Positions 53,051 to 60,112 of a DNA stretch of 64,000 bases are shown here, in pieces (position 1 is the stretch's first letter; every line of letters begins with the position of its first letter). Origin of the DNA: Chryseobacterium endalhagicum (GTDB lineage Bacteria > Bacteroidota > Bacteroidia > Flavobacteriales > Weeksellaceae); assembly GCF_016745235.1 (NCBI RefSeq), contig NZ_JAELVM010000002.1, positions 992,001-1,056,000 of the forward strand. The letters run 5' to 3'. The notes beneath the pieces were generated by a model. That model saw nothing but the letters and a program-made list of their open reading frames with translations. It did no database searches and was not told the DNA's origin. The position numbers and the translations under genes were made by a program.

Positions 53051-53102
53051 GAGTCCCAAAGGGACGATTTAACAAAGATCGGATGCAATCCGATTAAATA
53101 AA
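53051..53102. repeat. Dispersed two-hairpin repeat, copy 2
   Basis: Same opening GAGTCCCAAAGGGACGATTT as the copy at 42966, then ATCGGAT-gca-ATCCGAT (53078-53094) in place of ATTGGGT-aca-ACCCAAT. Pairing is kept although both arms differ. Nearby AATGTAAC direct repeats (about 52980-52997) and a weak ATCGG...CCCGAT pair (about 53142-53158) fill the remaining gap 52973-53194. Confidence 0.85.
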
Positions 53103-53194
53103 ATGTAAATAAAACACAAAACAAACCAACAAAAAAATAAAATCGGTCAAAACCCGATACAAAACATACCCATAAAAACCAAAGACATAAAATT

Positions 53195-54226
53195 ATGGAA
53201 AACCTTGAAAATGAAAATGCAGAACCTCAAAGTTCTATCAATCTAAATAAAAAAGAAGATCAGTTTCAGTCGAGAATTGATATGATCGAGCTACGTGCCA
53301 GTCTTGACAAAGTGAAAACCGAAATTGGCAAGGTCATCGTAGGACAGGAAAGCATGATCGAACATCTTATTGCGGCCCTTTTGTCGAACGGACATGTTTT
53401 GATTGAAGGCGTTCCGGGGGTGGCAAAAACCATTACGGCAAAGCTTTTGGCGAAAACAATAGATGTAGGTTTCAGCAGGATCCAGTTTACGCCCGATCTT
53501 ATGCCTTCGGACATTTTGGGGACATCTGTTTTCAATGTGAAAAATTCTGAATTTGAATTTAAAAAAGGTCCTATATTCTCCAGTTTTATCCTGATTGATG
53601 AGATCAACAGATCACCGGCGAAAACCCAGGCCGCTTTGTTTGAAGTGATGGAAGAAAGACAGATCACAATGGACGGAATCCGCTATATTATGGATGAACC
53701 TTTCCTTGTGGTAGCTACCCAAAATCCTATAGAACATGAAGGAACTTACAGACTTCCGGAAGCCCAGCTCGACCGTTTCCTGTTCAAAATCAATGTAGGA
53801 TATCCAAACCTTGAGCAGGAAGTGATGATCATTAAAAACCAGCACGAAAGTAAAAAAGAAGATAAAACGGAAGGGGTAAACAAGGTTATTACCGCCGAAC
53901 AGCTGAAAAGTTATCAGCATCTTGTCAAAGAAATCATTGTAGAAGCACAATTGATGGAATACATTGCGAAAATTATTGTCAATACCAGAGAAAACCAATT
54001 CTTATATCTTGGGGCCTCTCCAAGGGCTTCCCTGGCATTGCTCACCGCATCCAAATCCTTTGCCGCTTTAAGAGGGCGTGATTTTGTGACCCCTGAGGAC
54101 ATTAAAGAAGCAAGTTATGCCGTATTAAGACACAGAGTAATCGTTTCCCCGGAACGCGAAATGGAAGGCCTTACCGCCGATGAAATTATCCGCCAGATAT
54201 TGGAGGGAATAGAAATTCCTAGATAG
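53195..54226 (+). CDS. MoxR family AAA+ ATPase
   Basis: 343 residues. Walker A GVPGVAKT at 72-79, Walker B and sensor in FILIDEINRSPAKTQAALFEVMEERQITMDG, and the MoxR signature LVVATQNPIEHEGTYRLPEAQLDRF. The C-terminal lid is helical. MoxR ATPases work as chaperones with a DUF58/VWA partner, here the gene directly downstream. An inverted heptamer hairpin lies in the 73-bp gap between them. Confidence 0.95.
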   Translation: MENLENENAEPQSSINLNKKEDQFQSRIDMIELRASLDKVKTEIGKVIVGQESMIEHLIAALLSNGHVLIEGVPGVAKTITAKLLAKTIDVGFSRIQFTPDLMPSDILGTSVFNVKNSEFEFKKGPIFSSFILIDEINRSPAKTQAALFEVMEERQITMDGIRYIMDEPFLVVATQNPIEHEGTYRLPEAQLDRFLFKINVGYPNLEQEVMIIKNQHESKKEDKTEGVNKVITAEQLKSYQHLVKEIIVEAQLMEYIAKIIVNTRENQFLYLGASPRASLALLTASKSFAALRGRDFVTPEDIKEASYAVLRHRVIVSPEREMEGLTADEIIRQILEGIEIPR

Positions 54227-54232
54227 ATTGCA

Positions 54233-54292
54233 GGGATTAGGATTTAGGGATTAGAGAATACCCCTAAGCCCTGAATCCTACTTCCTAATCCC
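54233..54292. repeat. Inverted heptamer hairpin between MoxR and DUF58 genes
   Basis: Left arm GGGATTA, GGATTTA, GGGATTA (54233-54253); right arm on the other strand reads GGGATTA, GGAAGTA, GGATTCA, GGGCTTA (54292 back to 54265). The arms differ by exactly one 7-bp unit. The units are the same type as those around cassette B. It starts 6 bp after the MoxR stop and ends 7 bp before the DUF58 start. Confidence 0.9.
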
Positions 54293-54299
54293 TTAAAAA

Positions 54300-55622
54300 A
54301 TGAAAAACCTATACATCAATACCCGATTTTTCTTTTCGCTCATAGGAGTGGGGATCGTGTATGTCCTTGCATTTTTCTTTCCGTTTCTGATGTGGGTGGC
54401 GCACAGTATCCTGTTGGGATGTTTTCTGGCGGCAATGGTAGATTATCTGTTTCTTTTTAATCCGAAGAATGCCGTACTTGCCCAAAGAATACTTCCTGAA
54501 AAACTGTCCAATGGAGATGAGAATTTTGTAAAGATTGATATTAAAAATAATTACAGTTTTAAGATCAGAACCAAAATTATTGATGAAATTCCGTTTCAGT
54601 TCCAGAAAAGAGATTTCCTGATCACAAAAGATATTGAATCCGGAAGAAATACCTTTTTCCAATACAGCCTTGAACCTAAAGAAAGGGGAGAGTACAGTTT
54701 TGGAAACCTGAATATATATGCCTCTTCACCATTAGGATTTATTTCCAAAAGATTTAATTTCCAGAAAGACGCCATACTGCCTGCTTACCCGTCCTTTGTT
54801 CATCTTAGAAAATATGAGCTTATGGCGCTGCAGAGCGAATTTATGCTTGGTGGAATCAAAAAGATCAGAAAACTGGGCCATACCATGGAATTTGAACAGA
54901 TCAAAGAATATGTTCCCGGCGATGACATCAGAACCATCAACTGGAAGGCAACTTCCAAGACAAACCGTTTGATGGTTAATCAGTTTCAGGATGAAAAATC
55001 ACAAAGAATTTTTATTCTGATCGATAAAGGAAGGACGATGAAAATGCCTTTTAACGGGCTGAGTCTTCTGGATTACTCGATCAACGCTGCCATGGCGCTT
55101 TCCCACATTATTCTGAAGAAAGGAGATCGGGCCGGGATGATGACGTTCTCTAAAAAGACGGAAAACAAAGTAGCGGCTGAGAATAAATCAGGGCAGCTGA
55201 AAAAGATCTCAGAAGCTTTGTACAATATTAAAACAGACTTTTTTGAAAGTGACTTTAACCGCCTGTATCAGGATGTAAAATACTCTTTAAACCAGCGAAG
55301 TCTGGTGCTCCTTTTTACTAATTTTGAAACACTGGACGGATTAAACCGGCAGTTGAAATACCTTCGAGGTATTGCTAAAAACCATTTGCTGGTAGTTGTA
55401 TTTTTCAAAAATTCAGAACTGCAGACCCTGATTCAGAAGAATCCTGAAAATATGCAGGAAATTTATGACGAGATCGTTGCTGAAAAATTTGAATTTGAAA
55501 AGAAACTCATCATCCAGGAACTGAGAAAGTATGGGATTTATACCGTTTATACCCTGCCTGAAAATTTAAATATTGACGTTATCAATAAATACCTTGAGAT
55601 AAAAGCGAGAGGAATTTTATAA
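54300..55622 (+). CDS. DUF58 domain protein, MoxR partner
   Basis: 440 residues. Two N-terminal membrane helices (about 8-50), then a soluble part with the DUF58 motif EYVPGDDIRTINWKATSKTNRLMVNQFQDEKSQRIFILIDKGRTM, which runs into a VWA-like fold. It is the usual client or partner of MoxR and completes the SpoIIM/DUF4129/DUF4350/MoxR/DUF58 set. Role in envelope assembly is plausible; not proven. Confidence 0.9.
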   Translation: MKNLYINTRFFFSLIGVGIVYVLAFFFPFLMWVAHSILLGCFLAAMVDYLFLFNPKNAVLAQRILPEKLSNGDENFVKIDIKNNYSFKIRTKIIDEIPFQFQKRDFLITKDIESGRNTFFQYSLEPKERGEYSFGNLNIYASSPLGFISKRFNFQKDAILPAYPSFVHLRKYELMALQSEFMLGGIKKIRKLGHTMEFEQIKEYVPGDDIRTINWKATSKTNRLMVNQFQDEKSQRIFILIDKGRTMKMPFNGLSLLDYSINAAMALSHIILKKGDRAGMMTFSKKTENKVAAENKSGQLKKISEALYNIKTDFFESDFNRLYQDVKYSLNQRSLVLLFTNFETLDGLNRQLKYLRGIAKNHLLVVVFFKNSELQTLIQKNPENMQEIYDEIVAEKFEFEKKLIIQELRKYGIYTVYTLPENLNIDVINKYLEIKARGIL

Positions 55623-55696
55623 TTTTGCAGGAAGATTTAATCCAATTTCTCTACCGTTCATGATCGGAACCGGAGAATCAAATAATAAAATTTAAA

Positions 55697-56116
55697 ATGA
55701 AAATAACATTAAACAGAATCAACGACGACTTCCTATTTGAATGTACCAATTCTCAGGGAAATTCAATTCTTCTTGACAATACTTCACAACCGGGAGCCAA
55801 AGGAGTTTCTCCTATGGAAAGCGTATTGATGGCTGTTGCAGGATGCAGCGGAATTGATGTAGTGTCTATTCTGAAAAAGCAGCGTCAGGAAATCACTGGT
55901 TTTCAGGCGGAAGTTGAAGGCGAAAGGGTTCAGGTAGAAGATGCAAAACCCTTTAAATCTATTAAGGTTAAATTTCTTCTCGAAGGAAATATTGATCCCA
56001 AAAAAGCATTAAAAGCAGCTGAGCTGTCTTTTGAAAAATACTGTTCCGTATCCAAAACTCTGGAACCTAATGTAGAGATCGGGTATGAAGTTCTTGTGAA
56101 CGGAGAAAAGATCTGA
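55697..56116 (+). CDS. OsmC family protein (YhfA-like)
   Basis: 139 residues. Two cysteines in family positions: C50 in MAVAGCSGID and C116 in KYCSVSKTL, typical of thiol peroxidase-type OsmC proteins. Probably reduces organic hydroperoxides. It is followed 18 bp later by a terminator. Confidence 0.9.
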   Translation: MKITLNRINDDFLFECTNSQGNSILLDNTSQPGAKGVSPMESVLMAVAGCSGIDVVSILKKQRQEITGFQAEVEGERVQVEDAKPFKSIKVKFLLEGNIDPKKALKAAELSFEKYCSVSKTLEPNVEIGYEVLVNGEKI

Positions 56117-56133
56117 AAACGTTAATAAAATAA

Positions 56134-56165
56134 TAAAGCCGGATAGAGATATCCGGCTTTTGTTT
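56134..56165 (+). terminator. Intrinsic terminator after the OsmC-family gene
   Basis: AAAGCCGGATA pairs with TATCCGGCTTT around a 4-nt loop, followed by TTG. Confidence 0.85.
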
Positions 56166-56187
56166 ACCATTAAGAAACGGTAAAAGA

Positions 56188-56214
56188 GCAGCTCACGGCT
56201 TCGCCGTGAGCTGC
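56188..56214. repeat. GC-rich hairpin between convergent genes
   Basis: GCAGCTCACGG pairs perfectly with CCGTGAGCTGC (11 bp) around CTTCG. Unlike the surrounding sequence it is strongly GC-rich and has no T-run, so a simple terminator is unlikely. It lies 25 bp from the stop of the big T9SS gene. It may be a REP-type unit. Confidence 0.7.
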
Positions 56215-56238
56215 CTCAAGAAAAAGATGAAAAAAAGA

Positions 56239-59200
56239 TTAGTTCTTGATCACTTTTTTCATAAAACTGGCTTTTTCAGTAAATACTTTAAAATAGTAGA
56301 CTCCTGAAGCTGCCGTATGAAGAGATATTTTTGTTTTTTCAGTATTGATTCCAATCTGTTTTTGAATGATTCTTCCCTGAATGTCATATATTTCCACAGA
56401 TTTTATCTTTGAATCAGATTCTATGTTGACATCTCCTTTGGTAGGATTTGGATAAACATGTACGCCGGATTTTCCGTCAGATTCCAGGGTCTGAAGTACG
56501 GTTCCGCCAATCACGGTCACGGCTTCATTGGTGGCAACAGGGAAATTATAATCAAAATAAATATGAGCTTTTGCGCTTACGCTGTCACCTGATGCAAGAC
56601 TATTCTTAGTTTTGATCTTAAGGATAATATTACCGTGGGCAGAAGCCGCAAGATTGATGTTTTTCATCATAAACTCCGCCTTATTGTCTATGATCTTTGT
56701 ATACGTCCCGTGCGAAGTATGCTGCAGCTGTAATGAAGGAACATTAAAATCATTCGGATCAATATCCATTTCCACAACAATATGGGTAGCTGGTGCATTT
56801 CCGGTATTTTCAAAATTGATGATATAATGAAGATCTTTACCGGTCATGGAAACAGGAATCTGGCTGCCTTCCATACAGGTGATATCATTAGGGTCGAATG
56901 ATCCCGTTACGGTCTGATTATAATTAAAGCTGTTATCCGCCGGATTGGCATCTCCCGATACCGGAGTTACAGAAGCAGTAAAATTAAGCTGGTCACCAAT
57001 ATTGACAGGGTTTGTCGCATGCATAGGAGGGTTGATATTGAATGTAATTTCAGAAGCCGTATTGGAATAAGGCTTTAAGTTGGTGAAATTGAACGTCACC
57101 TGATTCCCCGAAACCGAAGAAGGCAGTGACGAAGACATGAAATTCATTTTTGAATTGTTAAATGTAACGGTTGTGCTTCCTGAAAGAGACGTATTGCCTT
57201 TATTTCTCCAGATTACTTTATAAACAGCATCAAAACCGGGTCTGGCATCAGTAACCGGAGCAAAAACCACTTCCAGATCCTTTATATTCCCGTTTCTGGT
57301 GACACATATGTCCTGCATGGAAACAGTATTGTTATTCACAAAATTAACGTTGAAAGCAGATGGCGTCACCGTGTAAAGGGCAGGGTTTTCAGGTTCTGCT
57401 GTCACGGTTATATTTCCTGTCTGCGTATATAAATTATAGCTGCCGTCAGTTTTCACAAAAGTTTCCTCTGTAGTGGTTCCGTTGCTGACTTTTATTTTCA
57501 TGTGTTCAAAAACAGCATCGCCGGCATCGCAGCCATTATTGTTATCATCAAATTTTACAGTTCCGGTGATTGTATTATAGTTTCCTCCCGGCACAAAATT
57601 GCAGTAATCATTTACATTGCAGACGATTCCTTCCATAGCAAGGCTGTCTTCTATAGCTGTTATCTGTGAAGTGTCACAGCAGATGTATTGTAGAGCAGAA
57701 TTGTATGGGAAAGAAAAATATTCATTCTTCCCGTTTTTTGCAAAAATCTTTTCTATTGATTGGGATTCAAGGAGAACCATTTCCAGATTTGTACAGTTAT
57801 TTACATTGAATGTTTTTGTAAATATACCATCGTTTGCAAAAGGTAATCCGATACCGAAATAGGCCATATCAGCATATACTTCCGAAATATTTCTTATTTT
57901 CAAATGCCCGCTGAAATCCACGTCCGTTATTTTATTTCTACCCATGATCAGAGAATCCAGATTGGGGAAATTATGGATGTTAAGGTCAGTCAGGTTATTG
58001 CTTAAAACACTTAAATTTTTAAGATTTGCAGATGTTCCTGTGATGCTGTTCAGTTTATTATAGGCGGCATCAAGAGAAATAACACTTGGGATACTGGCTG
58101 TATTTAAACTCGTAAACTGATTTCCTGTAATCTTTAAGGTCTTTAAATTAACCGTATTGGTAAAGTCAAATGATGTCAGATCATTCCGTACAGCTTTTAC
58201 GGTTTCAAGGTTTGATGCATTTTTTAACTTCAGTTCAGTCAGTTTATTATAACTTACATCTACCGACTGTAGTGCATTACAGTCTTCAATATTTAAATTG
58301 GCTAAATTCCAGTTAACAGGAACACTGCTGCCCATAAAAGGACCATGCTGGAATTGCTGAAGGCTTGGGCAGTTTTTAATGGTTACATTTTTTAAACCTT
58401 GCTGTCCTTCAAATGAAACTCCCGTAAGCAAAGGACAGTTCTGGATATTGACAGACTGCAAGAACTGAGATGTAAAATCAGGTTGCGGAGAATAATTCTG
58501 AAAATCCTGATATTGAAGGCTGGCGCTTACCGATTCAAGCTTAGGTAAGCCGTTAATGCTAAGCTGCGTCATCATGTGGTTTCCCAAACCAAGTGCTTTG
58601 AGCTGTGAATTACCGGAAATATTCAGCGATTCAAGCGGACCGAAGAAATTGGTATAATAAGCAGGATAATAGCCCGGACTTCCAAGATAAAGATGTTCCA
58701 GGTTTACCGCATCTGTGGCATCAAAAGAGCTGTATCCGTAACCAAGAATATTAATGTTTTTCAGTGCAGGACAATTGGCCGTTTGAAATGGGACCGTTAA
58801 AGTGCTTCCGGTCAGATTATTTAATTTAATTTGATTCAGAACAGGGCAGTTATTAACGCTGAGAGCCCCTAAATCGGAGCTGCATTCTATGGTCTGTAAA
58901 TTAAGACAGTTGTTAGCTGAAAGACTGGATATTTTTATATTTCCGTTAAAATTCAAATTGATAAACAGAGGACAGTAGCTGATATCCAGAAGCCCCAAAG
59001 ATGAGGGATTGGCTGTAGAACTGCCATTATTGACCAAATGAAGGGTATCTAAGAAATTACAATGACTTAAATTCAGTTCTGCTAAACTTACATCTGTGAT
59101 ATTTACTTCCTTTAATGATTGATGATAACTTAAATTGAGAACAGGATTATTTGAATTATTAAATAAAAAATCTCCACTTAAACTCAGCTTTTCAAGATAA

Positions 59201-59766
59201 CCGGAAGCCGCAATAGTGGTAAGTATATCCTGAACCGGAGTGCCGTATGAAAGCATGATATCAACATTTTTCAAAGAAGGGACACCGGAGAATACCTGAA
59301 TAGGAATTCCCCTGATTTTAAAATTTTTAAGATTGGAACAGTTGCTGACCGAAGCATTGCCCGGATCAGAATTGTTAAATGAAATATCCAGATTCTCCAG
59401 GACATTTAAATTGGAAATACCAAGTCCCGAAGCCGGCGTATTCCAGTAATCAATTTTGATGCTTTTTGCATTCACAAAAGATAAAATTCCCTGATAGTTT
59501 TGGATAGGGTCAGTATCATTAAGATTGGACTCGGGATAAATAATTTCTAATGCGCTTACCTGGCTGGCCTCGCTTTGCTCTATTTGGCCGTTACCATTGG
59601 CATCAATCGAAAAGTAGTTTCCAGACAGATCTTTGGCAACAGTGTTGGAAGGTGATGACGACAAAAGTCTGGCCCTGAAATAAGCATCAGGAATGCTGAT
59701 TGTCTGTGCTTTTATTCCCAGGCTGAGCAACAGGAAAGAAAGCAAACAAAATAATTTTGTTTTCAT
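56239..59766 (-). CDS. Large leucine-rich-repeat protein with DUF11-like domains and T9SS sorting domain
   Basis: 1175 residues. Signal peptide MKTKLFCLLSFLLLSLGIKAQ, an EF-hand-like loop (D55-x-N-x-N-G-x-I-x3-E66), and irregular leucine-rich repeats (about 95-690). A Cys-containing cap (LQYICCDTSQ), a short SdrD-like domain (TVKFDDNNNGCDAGDAVFEHMKI), DUF11-like domains (GDQLNFTASVTPVSGDANPADNSF) and a C-terminal T9SS type A sorting domain (VHVYPNPTKGDVNIES...FMKKVIKN) follow. The first 100 residues and the tail closely resemble the 39441 protein; the extra domains are unique to this one. Cell-surface role unknown. Confidence 0.88.
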   Translation of the reverse strand: MKTKLFCLLSFLLLSLGIKAQTISIPDAYFRARLLSSSPSNTVAKDLSGNYFSIDANGNGQIEQSEASQVSALEIIYPESNLNDTDPIQNYQGILSFVNAKSIKIDYWNTPASGLGISNLNVLENLDISFNNSDPGNASVSNCSNLKNFKIRGIPIQVFSGVPSLKNVDIMLSYGTPVQDILTTIAASGYLEKLSLSGDFLFNNSNNPVLNLSYHQSLKEVNITDVSLAELNLSHCNFLDTLHLVNNGSSTANPSSLGLLDISYCPLFINLNFNGNIKISSLSANNCLNLQTIECSSDLGALSVNNCPVLNQIKLNNLTGSTLTVPFQTANCPALKNINILGYGYSSFDATDAVNLEHLYLGSPGYYPAYYTNFFGPLESLNISGNSQLKALGLGNHMMTQLSINGLPKLESVSASLQYQDFQNYSPQPDFTSQFLQSVNIQNCPLLTGVSFEGQQGLKNVTIKNCPSLQQFQHGPFMGSSVPVNWNLANLNIEDCNALQSVDVSYNKLTELKLKNASNLETVKAVRNDLTSFDFTNTVNLKTLKITGNQFTSLNTASIPSVISLDAAYNKLNSITGTSANLKNLSVLSNNLTDLNIHNFPNLDSLIMGRNKITDVDFSGHLKIRNISEVYADMAYFGIGLPFANDGIFTKTFNVNNCTNLEMVLLESQSIEKIFAKNGKNEYFSFPYNSALQYICCDTSQITAIEDSLAMEGIVCNVNDYCNFVPGGNYNTITGTVKFDDNNNGCDAGDAVFEHMKIKVSNGTTTEETFVKTDGSYNLYTQTGNITVTAEPENPALYTVTPSAFNVNFVNNNTVSMQDICVTRNGNIKDLEVVFAPVTDARPGFDAVYKVIWRNKGNTSLSGSTTVTFNNSKMNFMSSSLPSSVSGNQVTFNFTNLKPYSNTASEITFNINPPMHATNPVNIGDQLNFTASVTPVSGDANPADNSFNYNQTVTGSFDPNDITCMEGSQIPVSMTGKDLHYIINFENTGNAPATHIVVEMDIDPNDFNVPSLQLQHTSHGTYTKIIDNKAEFMMKNINLAASAHGNIILKIKTKNSLASGDSVSAKAHIYFDYNFPVATNEAVTVIGGTVLQTLESDGKSGVHVYPNPTKGDVNIESDSKIKSVEIYDIQGRIIQKQIGINTEKTKISLHTAASGVYYFKVFTEKASFMKKVIKN

Positions 59767-59839
59767 GGAAAAGTGTGTGTTTTAAATTGGGTTCTTCACC
59801 GCATGTGAAAATCTGTTCTGATCAACAGTTCAGAAGTAA

Positions 59840-59992
59840 TTATAAAATGCAGGAAGTAGTATTAGCTTTTAAACAGGGTTTTTCAGAAGTGAAAAACGGT
59901 TGAAGTTTGAGATACAGACCATATGCTTTGGTGGTCTTCTTCTCAATTCCTGATAAAAGTACCAGGAAAACAGATAGGAAATTTATTTTCAT
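59840..59992 (-). CDS. Possible small secreted peptide or relic
   Basis: A 50-residue frame starting MKINFLSVFLVLLSGIEKK, which resembles a signal peptide, then 30 residues without family resemblance. It lies in the 346-bp gap before the big T9SS gene, same strand. No clear promoter or terminator. It may be chance or a decayed gene start. The rest of the gap is AT-rich. Confidence 0.25.
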   Translation of the reverse strand: MKINFLSVFLVLLSGIEKKTTKAYGLYLKLQPFFTSEKPCLKANTTSCIL

Positions 59993-60082
59993 TTTGTGTG
60001 TGTTTCTTGGGACTAAGGTAGATAAAAAAACAAATACAACGATTTTACATAATATTTTTTATTAAAATTTCATTTTTAAATA

Positions 60083-60109
60083 AAAAAACCTCTGGTAAAA
60101 GAGGTTTTA
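60083..60109 (-). terminator. Intrinsic terminator of the GH63-like gene
   Basis: AAAACCTCT pairs with AGAGGTTTT around a 6-nt loop; on the minus strand a run of T follows. It lies 4 bp beyond the stop codon. Confidence 0.9.
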
Positions 60110-60112
60110 TGT

